Assembly: GCA_002803225.1 (NCBI GenBank)
Contig: NXFV01001352.1
Coordinates: 1 to 32,829 of the forward strand
DNA from: Gamarada debralockiae
Taxonomy: Eukaryota; Ascomycota; Leotiomycetes; Helotiales; Hyphodiscaceae
Reading direction: 5' to 3'
DNA: 32,829 nt
In this document: positions 9,570-19,848 of the stretch, piece after piece
Layout: each line of letters begins with the position of its first letter
Position numbering within the stretch: the stretch's first letter is position 1
Notes under the pieces: model-generated
Databases searched by the model: none
The model's input: only the letters and a program-made list of their open reading frames with translations
Told to the model about the DNA's origin: nothing
Position numbers and translations under genes: made by a program

Positions 9570-12418
9570 ATGGCAGCGGACTCTGAGCCTGCAGGCGCTA
9601 TGGCCCACAGCGCTTTTGATACGATACTGACTCTCGACTTTGGGTAAGTGGCACTCTCAAATAGGCTCATGGCAAGTATGCAGTAGCTAAATTTGGTCTC
9701 TTGGATCAGCTCGCAGTACACACACCTGTAAGTCATTCCTGAGTGCCATTCAATTGCGATCGGGTATGGGGACATGCTGATTGCGGATGCAAAGTATCAC
9801 CCGCCGTCTCCGAGAGCTCAATGTCTTCTCAGAGATGCTCCCATGTACGCAGAAGATCTCTGAGCTCAACTTCACTCCCAAAGGAATTATTCTTTCTGGT
9901 GGTCCATATTCGGTCTATGAGGCAGAAAGTCCTCATGTAGATCCTGCTATTTTTGATTTGAGTATGGCTTTTCTTCAGCCCTGATCCTCTGCACTTTACT
10001 AATATCTTAACTTCACAGATGTTCCTATCCTAGGAATTTGCTGTACGTAACTATCCGTTTATCGCCCATACTCTAAGTATGAGCTGACCAAAATGGTTCA
10101 ACAGACGGCATGCAGGAGATTGCATACCGCACAAGTCCAGATAACGTCATTGCCGGCACGCACCGCGAATACGGTCATGCCACTCTCAAGCCGCAAATGA
10201 TCAACAGCCACGTCGACCGTCTCTTTCAAGGACTCGAGGAACCCATGCGAGTGTGGATGAGTCACGGCGACAAGCTGGCAAAGCTCCCCGAGGGTTTCAA
10301 TACCGTGGCTACTTCTGACAACTCCGAGTACGCCGCCATTGCCCACGGCACCAAGCCCATCTACGGCCTACAATTCCACCCCGAAGTTACCCACACGCCA
10401 AATGGCACCAAGCTCTTGAAAAACTTCGCCCTCGGCATTTGCGGCTCCAAGCAAACCTGGACTATGTCCGCGTTTATGGGCCAGGAGATTGAGCGAATCC
10501 GCAAACTCGTCGGCGAAAAGGGTCAGGTTCTAGGTGCAGTTAGCGGTGGCGTCGATTCCACTGTAGCCGCCAAGCTTATGGTGTGTACTTCCGATGTTCT
10601 TTATTCCTCTTTAGGCAGTTTGGCGCATGTGCTCCTAAACTTCTACTGTCATTTCCTCCAGGGGGAAAAAAAGCTAATGCTGGGCAGAAAGAGGCTATAG
10701 GATCAAGGTTCTGGGCAGTCCTTGTTAACAGTATGTATTTCTGAAGTTGGATTTCCACGTCGAAATGTCTCAGCTGCTGAAATACTCTTGCTATCCCCAA
10801 GACAAAAGAAAGAGCTGACAATCTTGGTAGACGGCGTCATGAGGCTCAATGAGTGTGAGCAAGTGCAAAAGGATCTTTCAGAGCACTTGGGAATCAACCT
10901 TACTGTTGTGGACGCCTCGCAGCAGTTTCTAGACGGGTTAAAGGGCATCGAGGATCCAGAGAAAAAGCGGAAGTTCATCGGTATGTCTAGTGTTTGAAGT
11001 CCTCATTAGGTTTTAAACATATCTCATGTACTCGTTCACCTCGCACACAAGGCAGAGATTAACCTCTTACTAGGTGGCAAGTTTATCGACATTTTCGAAG
11101 CAGAGGCAAAGAAGATCGAGGAAGCTGCTGCCAATTCTGATATGGCTGGCAAAATTGAGTTCTTCCTACAGTAAGTCTCTTTGGTCAGACAAGCATACTA
11201 GTTTTTGGCCCGTGGATTTTTCTTCTCGTGGATGCTAAGCATTGGATAGAGGTACACTCTACCCCGACGTGATTGAGAGTCTCTCCTTCAAAGGTCCATC
11301 TGCAACAATCAAGGTCAGCCCTTCCCGAGAAGTGCATTGCAAGTGAACATATGACTAGCCACTTACTAACTGACTCTAGACTCACCACAATGTGTATGCT
11401 ACACTCTCTATTATTCCGGTTCTATCTAAGTAAGAAGTTTAATAACTCGTGTTAAAGTGGCGGTCTACCGGAGCGAATGTCGAACGGGCAAGGCCTACGC
11501 CTAATCGAGCCACTTCGGAGCCTCTACAAGGACGAGGTCCGTGGTACGTATCAATCTTAAATTTCCCATTCGTTGTCTCTGGAGCTGAAATAGTCCCAAG
11601 ACGTTCCGTCTTGGCACATTTGCTGGCAAACTTCATGTCGTACCTGATAAAGAATGAACGCGCTGATATAGTCGGTCAGAGCTTGGCCGAGCTCTCGGAA
11701 TACCAGAGCGACTTGTGATGAGAGTACGTCCTTAATAAACGGAAACTCCCGTCCGATCTCCTTCATACAACAAGTACTGACTCAACATCGATAGCATCCA
11801 TTTCCGGGTCGTATGAATCCTTCACTGCCAGATTACCCTAACAGATATTAACTCTTAACCAGCCGGAATTGCTGTTCGAATTTTGGGCGAAGTGACTCCT
11901 GAAAGGGTAGAGATTGCTCGCCGCGCAGATCATATTTTCATTTCCGAGATTCGCAAGGCTGGACTGTACGACCAGATCTCTCAAGCCTTCGCCGCACTTG
12001 ATCCAAGTCGTGCCGTGGGAGTCATGGGAGACAAGCGTGTCTACGGGTATATCATTGTCCTTAGGGCTGTCACAACCACCGATTTTATGACTGCCGAAGC
12101 TTGTGAGTTTTATAGAACATGGCCTTACCGATGCGCGAGCTCTTTACTTAAAAGCACAATAAAGACTAACTGGGAGACTAGTTGAATTCCCTTGGACGTT
12201 TCTCCAGCGCGTTACAAATCGAATTATAAACGAAATTTACGGGTATGTACTTTGTCTATATAAGGCTTTTCTCTCTAGTAGTGCAAGGCTTTAGTGTCAA
12301 ATCCTCTTTCTTATCCCTTCCACTTTCGTTAATCGACTGTACTAATTTGTTCAACAGAGTGTGTCGCGTTACTTATGATATCACTAGTAAGCCTCCCGGA
12401 ACGATTGAGCTAGAGTGA
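9570..12418 (+). CDS. GUA1: GMP synthase (glutamine-hydrolysing)
   Basis: Sixteen exons join in phase to 544 residues, the normal length for fungal GMP synthase: 9570-9643, 9710-9727, 9795-9961, 10019-10042, 10105-10580, 10688-10730, 10831-10980, 11074-11170, 11250-11313, 11380-11393, 11458-11543, 11680-11723, 11795-11810, 11863-12102, 12182-12242 and 12358-12418. The enzyme converts XMP to GMP in the cytosol. The N-terminal glutamine amidotransferase has SQYTHLITRR, the nucleophile Cys in GICYGMQ and QFHPEV with the catalytic His. The ATP pyrophosphatase has the P-loop [13 protein letters not shown]. The C-terminal part has [35 protein letters not shown] and SKPPGTIE. Four exons are only 14-24 nt. 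The usual VDNG of the pyrophosphatase domain reads VNNG here. All introns are GT-AG with plausible branch sites, so I consider the gene intact. It lies next to a RIP-damaged gene. Confidence 0.93.
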
Positions 12419-13306
12419 TAGCTTTATAAGAGTAGAGGTAAGATTTCTATTCTTTAGGTGAGGAGTCGAAGAATAGATAAGAGCTAAAGTCGACGTTAGG
12501 GTGGGGAGCCATTGTGGGTACTATTGAGCTTGCGAGAATTGTGTGCTAAGAGCTCTATATATCATGCTTTACCGATTGTAGAACTAGAATAATACCAAGT
12601 CAAGTTCATCCGAAGAAATCACTTCTACAAAGCTCATTTACTAGTGTCCACGTGACCACTACTAGTAGGTTGATTTGGTCTGTGATTAAATTCGCCAAAT
12701 AAAAAATTATTTACTCCTGTATAAGAGTAGTATATATGCCTTCGTACTTCTTAGCTTTGCTAAAAGAAATACTGAAACCTGGGTCTAAGTTAGTCCGAAC
12801 TGAGCTTATGTAATTTTTTGAGCTTCTGTCTCAAGAAAACAGCCGAATTTGCACGTCGAGAGACAGGCTGCAACTCACCGCAAGCCTTTTCAATTACCCC
12901 AAGAAACAAAACTGGCCCTTACCACCGCACAATCAAATCCTGGTGTCAATCATCTGGCCCACTCCGCAACTTTCTTCACGACCCCCACATTCCACTTCCA
13001 TTGCATCCACGAGGCTGAACTACGCTCGGCATCAAAACCTCCTCCTGCAGAATAAATGGAGCTATCTTCGACACACGCATACCCATCCCCTCACCGCCTT
13101 CCTCCAATACAGCAGTCGAAGCCACAGCGCCTCAACACTCTATCAAAAGAACGGATCATGACCAGGCTTCTCATTAGCAGGGTACCTTTATCCTTCCCTT
13201 GCGCATCCGCAGGACCCCAGCTGACGTTTCCAGCGATCTTCTCCTCCCCTGCCCAAACCCGAAATCCCATCGCAGACCTTGATTTCTTCTTTGCGCGCAC
13301 AACAGG
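12419..13306. other. intergenic region before the SDR gene
   Basis: There is no supported gene. The first half is AT-rich with degenerate short repeats; the second half (12820-13300) is CA/CT-rich and contains several short ATG-initiated frames, as in long fungal 5' leaders. I see no RNA gene. Confidence 0.4.
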
Positions 13307-14389
13307 ATGAAAGACCGAAACAACCTCGTCGACATTGTCTGTCAATCGAAACCCGTCGACACCAGCGAACCCTACGATGCAGCCTGGCTTGCTGGGAAGA
13401 CAGTGGTGATAACTGGAGGCGCTTCAGGATTCGGAGAGGGTTTCTTCAGGAAATGGGCTGATGCTGGAGCACATGTGATAATCGGCGACGTCAACAATGC
13501 GCGGGGGAAGGCTCTGGTTGAGGAAGTGCGAAAGAGAACTGGGAGCCAGCACCACCATTTTCTGCACTGCGATGTTACTTCGTGGCAGTCTCAAGTCGAC
13601 TTCTTTCGAACAGCAGTCCAGCTCAGTCCTCACGGCGGTATCGATGCCGTCGTAGCGAATGCGGGGATCGCAGACAATATGCCAACGTTCGAGATCCCAC
13701 AGGGCCTCGACGCCGAAACGCCACCTCCTCCCAATCTCAAATGCTTTGAAGTCGATCTACTTGGGGTGATGTACACTGCGCATCTGGCCATGTTCTACCT
13801 TCCACGAAATCCAAACTCTGGCAAACCTAGCTCTTCAACGTCCCCGACCCAGCAACCTCGCGACAGGCATCTGCTCCTCATTGGCTCTGTCGCATCGCTC
13901 GCACCAATCCCAGGTCAACTCCTGTATTGTGTATCGAAACATGGAGTCTTGGGATTGTTTCGCGGCCTCCGATCTACCGCCTTTGTTCACGGCATTCGAG
14001 TGAACATGCTCTGTCCGTATTTCATCGACACCCCCATTATCCCCACTGCTGGCAGAGCCCTACTCGCTGGTTCAGCCATGGGCAAGCCGGAAGATGTGGT
14101 GGACGCTGGAACAAGACTTGTCGCAGATACTCGTATTGTTGGACGAGCTCTGGTGGTCGGGCCCAAGGCCAGAATCGATGGCGAGTGGCAGTTTGTTTCA
14201 CAAACGTCTGAGGAGGATGAGGTTGCTGTTTGGGAAGCATACGCAGATGATTTTCAGGAGGTTGAGGCTTTTACTGCGCGATTCGTTAGGATGTTGAATC
14301 AAGTTGAGGTGGCAAGAGGTTGGATGGGTTGGGCCTATGATATGGTCGGTGTTTTCACATATCCCATCAGAGCTTGGTTGCACAAATAG
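13307..14389 (+). CDS. short-chain dehydrogenase/reductase, NAD-type, with C-terminal extension
   Basis: A single-exon frame of 360 residues. The Rossmann fold shows GGASGFGEG (residues about 37-45), an acidic residue after the second strand (IIGDVN), which favours NAD over NADP, VANAGIAD, a Ser in LLIGSVASLAP and the active-site YCVSK (Tyr-x3-Lys), followed by RVNMLCPYFIDTP. This resembles the 15-hydroxyprostaglandin dehydrogenase-like group of fungal SDRs; the substrate cannot be told. A Pro/Ser-rich loop (about 162-182) and a roughly 100-residue C-terminal tail beyond the core are unusual for a 250-residue classical SDR. The start ATG is the first one that precedes the fold in frame. There is no neighbour suggesting a pathway. 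Confidence 0.85.
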   Translation: MKDRNNLVDIVCQSKPVDTSEPYDAAWLAGKTVVITGGASGFGEGFFRKWADAGAHVIIGDVNNARGKALVEEVRKRTGSQHHHFLHCDVTSWQSQVDFFRTAVQLSPHGGIDAVVANAGIADNMPTFEIPQGLDAETPPPPNLKCFEVDLLGVMYTAHLAMFYLPRNPNSGKPSSSTSPTQQPRDRHLLLIGSVASLAPIPGQLLYCVSKHGVLGLFRGLRSTAFVHGIRVNMLCPYFIDTPIIPTAGRALLAGSAMGKPEDVVDAGTRLVADTRIVGRALVVGPKARIDGEWQFVSQTSEEDEVAVWEAYADDFQEVEAFTARFVRMLNQVEVARGWMGWAYDMVGVFTYPIRAWLHK

Positions 14390-14918
14390 TTATATTGCAC
14401 GACATGGGGAGGAGTTTCATTTGCATATTGAAGCGCTCTTTTGAATATAGTAGAAATCATTTCGCTGCAAGTCAAGTCCTTTGCCCTTTCCCGTTGCTCT
14501 TTACTCTCGACTTACATTGGGAAGCTTCCCAACTCTTTCCATCACTTCCAGCATCGCTCCTTCCACTTGGATTAGCCTTCTGAACTGTACACCACCTTTC
14601 CTAACATGCAAGACCCACCTCATCCACTCCTGCCAAAGAAGCACGTCGCAGCTTCAAATGCTGCATGGCAGTTTCCAAAGATGGAGCTGCCTCAATCCAT
14701 CACCTCTTCGCTCGTTCCGACATCTGCAGCAGCTTCTTCAGCTGTCCAGAGCGCGTTCGCAGTCCCAATTCCCTCGGATTGACCCCGACGTCGGCACAAT
14801 GGCGACGTGGCAGCAACAACGATTGAATGATGATCCCTTCACCAGCGCCTCTCCAGAGATTCAACCAAGCATCACATAATGGGCAAATCAATTTGCACGA
14901 CCATCACGATTCTCTGAA
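14390..14918. other. region before the SGNH pseudogene
   Basis: There is no supported gene. A frame at 14606-14767 beginning MQDPPHPLLPKKHVAAS may be part of an original 5' leader or an additional exon of the following pseudogene, but it ends at a stop and shows no known domain. Confidence 0.3.
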
Positions 14919-16406
14919 ATGCGCGTCACTCCTTTTCGGATTGCATCATCCTATTGACTATTGGAGGTTTTGTACTCATTCGAGAGCTGGATTGCTGGCC
15001 CGCTGCATCAGAGGGTAAGTTCACCCATGCCATCTCAGGCCTGCGACTGCTGCTTTCCAACTCCTCGACCAAAAGTTAACCAGCGCAGCATGCAAACAGT
15101 AGCATAGACATTTACAGCACGATAATCAATCCCTAAGCTGCCTTCCAACCTCCCGAATCCGGCTCATATCGATTCCCAGACACCATCGACACCTTCCAAT
15201 CCAACAAGTACCGCAACATCTGCAATGTTTCCTCCCTCGATCTCCGTGGCCCATTGAGTCCACTGTGTAACGATCGAACTTCGATGCTAACTGCGATGTC
15301 TTCGGGAGAGCATACCGTATTAATTGCTTTACAAGAGCCCATGTATCAACCTGGTACACAACCTCCTTAAAAATCACGCGAAATTTTCAAAAATATTTGA
15401 ATAAAAGTTATGATTAAACGAAGAAATTTCTAGTTCACAATATTTTACGAAATAATATTTTTGATTTTTATTGATTTTTAAAGCATAAGTGTGCTTATAA
15501 GTGGATATGGTCTTATAAAGCAATTAATACGGTATTGGTCACGATACACCCTACATGCCTCGAGGTTGCGATATGCGCTGGTTCACATCAGAAGAAATCT
15601 GCGAGATACTGGGGCGCTTCGAGAAGGTGGTCATTATTGGCGACTCCATGCTTCGGCATGTCACCGGAAGCATCAAAATCTTGCTGCGGAAGGACATTGG
15701 ATATGGTGCTGTCATGGATTGGAACTTCTCGATGAAGGAGAGGTAAGTTGGAAGCCAACGCTAGATGTCGCAGAGCTGACCCACTGCAGGAAAGAATGCT
15801 TCTGTAACGAAGAGTTCAACGTCAAAGGATGCTCTGTCCAAGGCATCTACAAAACAGCTGATGTTCTCGCGCACGACCCCCAAAGCCTGTCATGTTCCAA
15901 TCCAGTGGACCTGTTGAGTGTGTGCATCGTGGTCCTCAATTAAAACAATTTAGCATCCATTCAATGGAGTAGATTGTACGCGTACCCATCCCAGAAGCCG
16001 AAATCAATCAATTGAAAGCTGCCATTAGCGATCGCTGAAGAGGACCTAAAGCTTTCATCTTCGGCCACGGACTCTGGAGCGATCTCGATCTGCTGAAGAC
16101 AGTGGATTGGTTGAGCACGGTTCTGCGCGCAATCTCAAGCGCAACTGTGTCGGATGTGGCATCGGCTGTTTGTGACGCCGAGCACTGCTGGGAAGGACAA
16201 GCTAGATAAATGGATCGTGACGCAGGGGAACAAGGCATTGATGCTGTACTAGGAAGCTGTTGGAATCGAAGTAAGAGGGGGGTTGGTCATCTTGGCATTG
16301 GAACACGAGCATCCAGAGCAACAAATACGATAGGGTCCACTTGGACATGAAGGGGAATTTAGTCAAGGCAATGACGATGTTGAACTGGTTGAACGTAGTA
16401 GAGTAA
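14919..16406 (+). pseudogene. SGNH-hydrolase/PC-esterase-like type II membrane protein, decayed
   Basis: Translated pieces line up with a fungal family of membrane-anchored SGNH/PC-esterase-like proteins. In order they are MRVTPFRIAS, a membrane segment LLTIGGFVLIRELDCWPAAS, SYRFPDTIDTFQSNKYRNIC and CNDRTSMLTAMSSG, then PYMPRGCDMRWFTSEEIC, VVIIGDSMLRHV (block I GDS), KECFCNEEFNVKGCSVQGIY, AFIFGHGLWSDLDL, FVTPSTAGKDKLDKWIVTQG and YDRVHLDMKGNLVKAM (C-terminal HLD). Introns near 15015-15070, at about 15743-15789 and about 15921-15955 are visible. Lesions: frameshift near 14955, a 218-bp MITE plus TA at 15315-15534, TAG at 15970-15972, TGA at 16036-16038, frameshift near 16158, TAG at 16250-16252 and frameshifts near 16275 and 16300. 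Such proteins are thought to modify extracellular or Golgi glycans; this copy cannot be made as a whole protein. Confidence 0.75.
15315..15532. mobile_element. MITE (218 bp) with TA target-site duplication
   Basis: The element starts CCGTATTAATTGCTTTA and ends with its exact reverse complement; the inverted repeats extend to about 22 bp with one mismatch. It is flanked by TA at 15313-15314 and 15533-15534, the target duplication of Tc1/mariner-type transposition. The centre (15370-15500) is AT-rich and has no coding capacity, so it is a non-autonomous element. Removing the element and one TA rejoins GAG CAT ATT GGT CAC in the frame of the surrounding SGNH gene, which confirms the boundaries. 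Confidence 0.85.
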
Positions 16407-16687
16407 AGAGACGAAAGGGAGTTGAATGATCGAGTGCTTTCTTTCATCGACCATGGTTTATTTCGCCAAGGCATCAACTTTCGGAGTTTACGTGCACCTC
16501 TGTACTCTGTGACGGTTGATACAGTCGCAGCCATGTTTTCTTCCTTCGTCACCACCAGAGCCTCTCCTTCAGCGTAGTGGAATTCTCCACGACTGCTTCT
16601 TGTTCGTCCAAAGTCTTCACATCAGCTTCAATCAATTGCTCGTTGCATTCCAAGCTTTCAGCTCCGCCCAGCATCAGATGTCGCGTC
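16407..16687. other. short spacer before the HNH-like gene
   Basis: There is no supported gene. An in-frame upstream ATG at 16577 could extend the next protein by 37 residues, but that stretch shows no domain. Confidence 0.35.
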
Positions 16688-17519
16688 ATGCCTCGTCCCA
16701 AGCCTGAAAAGCCTGAAAAGGGTCAGCAACAAACTCTCCTTTGCTGGCATCATCACCTCAGCTCTGCGACCACATCTTCAGCTTCAACTTTAGCTTCTGC
16801 TTTCGCGACTGCTTCTGTCTTCTCGTCTGCCGATGGAACAATCTCGGCTTCTGTCTCGGCTTCTGTCTCGGCTTCTGCTTTGTCAGGCGATGCCCTTTGG
16901 GGTGAGCCCTCTGCTTCGGCCAGTAAGTCTTCTGGCTGTGAATCACCACTAACTCTGGACAGGTCTCAAACGACGGGCTCCGCTCGAAGAACTCGACTCG
17001 AAAACCCCTTCGAAGAAACCTAAGCTTGTGGCCACAGCCCCCGACTCGATCGACGAACCCTCCTCCAAGCCTTACAAGAAGAACATCGGTGGAGCTTCCA
17101 AGATGGAATGGTACAATAAGCTACTGGACGACGAACATTTGCGCGGTGTGCTGGAGCATTTGGCGGGCAAGATCTCAGATACCAAGACGCTGGAAAATGG
17201 CTGCATCAGCGTGAAGGACTTCAAGGAGGATACGCGGCCAGTGGCGGAAAAGAGGTTCAGGTATTTTCTCGCTGCTCGCTGCCCAGAAGCACCGGAACGA
17301 TTCTCCCCATACGTCATCTCGATGGCCAATGCTGGCGTGCGCATTCCCGACCATGATCCTCCACGACTTCCACCAAACCTGCGACAGGTAAAGCAACGAC
17401 GTTCCTCTTCTGCTGCTGCCGACAACGGTAAAGACGCTACCTGGGTCTGTTCTCACCTCTGCCATAACCGCCTCTGTGTGAACCCGGCGCATCTAGCCGT
17501 CGTGGTTCAATCGACTTAG
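16688..17519 (+). CDS. protein with a His-Me-finger (HNH) endonuclease zinc-binding loop
   Basis: Two exons (16688-16922 and 16963-17519, a 40-nt GT-AG intron with a CACTAAC branch site) give 263 residues. The N-terminal half is Ala/Ser-rich with tandem ASVSAS units, followed by a Lys/Pro-rich linker. The C-terminal half has a conserved-looking block (KMEWYNKLLDDEHLRGVLEH, then ENGCISVKDFKEDTRPVAEK) and ends in CSHLCHNRLCVNPAHL. That pattern, C-x3-C-x4-C-x4-H, is the zinc-binding loop of the homing-endonuclease-derived His-Me finger family (I-PpoI-like). These domains occur in many fungal genomes as stand-alone proteins of unknown role. The protein stops 7 residues after the motif, where relatives usually have another Asn/Cys-containing stretch, so it may be truncated. 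The start is uncertain (16577 or 16688). Confidence 0.6.
16839..16885 (+). repeat. 12-bp tandem repeats (gcttctgtctcg) in the HNH-like gene
   Basis: About three to four copies of a 12-base unit, in frame, encode the repeated ASVS residues. Because the unit is a multiple of three, copy-number change would alter protein length without shifting the frame. Confidence 0.7.
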
Positions 17520-18486
17520 AGATAACTGCTCCGGGGGTGATGGGTGCATACATCGACCAGACCGGTGCCTTAGAGCTCACAGAGAGACCAGCGATTTGAT
17601 CGACTGGACCACATTTATGTGGTAGAATTCGTCTTGTTGTTTGGGACTCGTGACTTAGGTGCTTGTTTTTAATGGACCCAAAACAATCAGACAAGGATCT
17701 GTGCCAACGCTATGCCATATTAGGTTAAGTGTATTGCTTAGTCAAAGATCAGTATCAGATCACGTGTAAATGGGAGAATCCTAGATCCCGTGATAGAAGA
17801 TTATGCAATTAGTAGAAGTGGGCTACATAGGGTCAGCGGCCTGATCGTTCAAAATTACAAGTCTCGAGAACAGGGTCCCCGATGGAGGTGAAATTTCTGT
17901 ATTGTATCACCACGTGACGTATGCGGTCGGCCCGGGAATCTACATGGCTCTTTGCTGCTAACCTTCAAAACAATGTTACCTCTTCCTCGCCTTCTCCCTC
18001 TCACATAAGCTTGTGACAGTTCGACGAAATTGGGTCTCACGCATTGAAGACTCTTCGAAGAAGTGCTGTATTGTACGAAAATACTAAGGTAAAGAGAGAA
18101 AGGTTCTATGAGTACTCCGTACACGGCGGTCCGAAGGGCGCGCTTAGCACGCAACGCGTCGCTACGCGTCAAATCACGTGACATTCGCCAGAAATGTTAC
18201 AATTACTTGACTTGTAGTCGATCTTCGAGGGCCTCGGAGTTCTCTATCTGTTGGTCAGGTGATAGGAAGGCTCCTCGAGTGCGTATTGAATGTGCAAACG
18301 AGCTTAGTGTTTCCTAGAAATTTGAATGATGCGTAGTTTACATTCTTGACTTGGTTGAGAAGCATTCTTGACTGATTCCACCTCTTTCACCGCACTTTCT
18401 ACATTTCTAAAAGAGCGGCTTTCGTCCTTCTACGCTAGGCCTTAGCACTTCAACAACTAGCCCCCCAAGGCTATAATTTTCCAGCC
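17520..18486. other. intergenic region between convergent genes
   Basis: There is no supported gene. Several CACGTG-type palindromes occur (near 17761, 17911 and 18175). Open frames at 17855-18184 (-) and 18108-18317 (+) are arginine/serine-rich shadows without domain signs. Confidence 0.4.
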
Positions 18487-19260
18487 CTACCTTTTCGGCG
18501 AAGTCCCCCCATTGCTACTAACCACACTTCCCGTCGCATTCCAATTTTTCATCAAATAAATATACGCCTCCGCCACTTCCTCCGGGCTACCCACCTTCCC
18601 CAACAACATTCCCTCCTTCATCATCTCAGCCCTTTTCTCCCTCATCTCTTTGGGGCCCCAAAGCTCCGTAATCGTTGCCCCAGGACTAACACAATTGACT
18701 CGTCTCGGCGCCAAATCCAGCGACAACCCCCTCGTCATCCCATACAACCCAGCCCCATAAGCAGCCTGCACACTCCAACCTTTCATTGGCGTCTCTGCAA
18801 TCTGTCCGCTGGTGAAGATCAAACTCGACTTATATCCTTCCTTCATAAACGTCGGCGCTAATTTAGCAATGAAGATCGGCGCCACAGAGTGGAAATGGCC
18901 CGCTTTCTGCATATCCTCCACAGTGAGTTCTCCCAGTGGTGTCAAGGCTATTCCGGAAATTGCTGTGTAAACAATGTGATCGACAAGATTGGCATTGTTG
19001 TTTGTGACGGCAGTGAAGAGGGTGAGGAGACGGGATTCGATGTCGGGACTGCCGAGGTCGCATTCGTGTCCGGTTAGGTGGGATTCTGGGAGATTGGGAA
19101 AGGATGAGCGAAGGGAGGATATGGCGGTGGAGATGCGTGTTGGGTTCGAGGAGGCGATTGCCACGCGAGCGCCTTGTTCGAGGGCTAGCTGGGCGACAGC
19201 GAAACCGATGCCAGATGAGCCGCCAATTATGAGAACGGATTGGTCTTTGATTGAGGGCAT
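18487..19260 (-). CDS. SDR-family oxidoreductase lacking the usual active-site Lys
   Basis: A single exon; the start at 19258-19260 (MPSIKDQSVLIIGG) gives 257 residues, the classical SDR length. The same frame is open upstream to 19392, but that part is Pro/Lys-rich and precedes the fold, so it is probably leader. Visible: LIIGGSSGIGFAVA (cofactor loop), ASSNPTR after the second strand with no Asp and an Arg (NADP preferred), ECDLGSPD, a Ser in LIFTSGQIAETP and RVNCVSPGATITELWG. At the position of Tyr-x3-Lys the sequence is AAYGAGLYGMTRGL: Tyr is present but the Lys position is not Lys. From memory, a fungal SDR subgroup shares GAGLHGMTRGLALDL here, so this may be a family trait rather than damage. 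The substrate is unknown. Confidence 0.8.
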   Translation of the reverse strand: MPSIKDQSVLIIGGSSGIGFAVAQLALEQGARVAIASSNPTRISTAISSLRSSFPNLPESHLTGHECDLGSPDIESRLLTLFTAVTNNNANLVDHIVYTAISGIALTPLGELTVEDMQKAGHFHSVAPIFIAKLAPTFMKEGYKSSLIFTSGQIAETPMKGWSVQAAYGAGLYGMTRGLSLDLAPRRVNCVSPGATITELWGPKEMREKRAEMMKEGMLLGKVGSPEEVAEAYIYLMKNWNATGSVVSSNGGTSPKR

Positions 19261-19848
19261 CGTGACAATTTTTGTGGGGAGGTTTGGGAGTTTGGGAGTT
19301 TGGTATTTGCTGAGATGGGGAATTATCGCTTTCCACAGGTATTCTGGAGCTGGGCGTGAGGGCAAGATGTTGAGCAAAGAATACATAACCAAAAATATGC
19401 CTGCTCTGAAGAACGGACTTTATGCACGAGGGAATGGAATGAAGGATAAAGCCGATATCTCCATACTTCAAACATGGACTAGATGTCGTTTCTTTAGTGA
19501 CCGGTTCGATATAGAGGCGCACACTGGTGACCCTGATTGTCCATTCGAAAACCGCGGAATACGACTAGAGGTTAGCCTAAAACTGGACAGGGGCCGGAGT
19601 CATTTTAGGCCCGTCGGTCATTAGCTGTTTGGTCAAGAAAAACAATCGCAACATCAAATAAGACTTTGCCGTCTCACTAGAAAGGCAACCATCTGATAAT
19701 AAAGAAAGGACAGGCGGGAAAGGATCAAAAGAAAATGAAAGGCTAGGCCTCAATAAGACGAGGCAAATATTGCAGATAATATATATTGGTCTACCAGAAC
19801 CATCTAAAAACATCAATTATTAAGCTTCCGCTGGCTCTCCATCGCACC
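19261..19848. other. spacer between the SDR gene and the sedolisin pseudogene
   Basis: It contains the SDR leader and promoter; no gene is supported. The + strand frame across 18989-19624 is a shadow of the SDR. Confidence 0.4.

Noticed and set aside
10581..10700. Apparent frameshift and stop in GUA1 after the P-loop
   Set aside because: Using the acceptor gggcag at 10687 instead of the earlier cag restores the family text [11 protein letters not shown] in phase, so there is no lesion.
11544..11862. Seemingly missing GMP synthase segment around RHPFPGPG
   Set aside because: A 44-nt and a 16-nt exon in this interval encode it completely.
13307..19260. Two SDR genes near each other as a possible secondary-metabolite cluster
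   Set aside because: No polyketide synthase, peptide synthetase, terpene cyclase, P450 or cluster regulator lies between or around them.
18863..19624. Long open frames on both strands over the second SDR
   Set aside because: They are shadows of the SDR reading frame and have no domain of their own.
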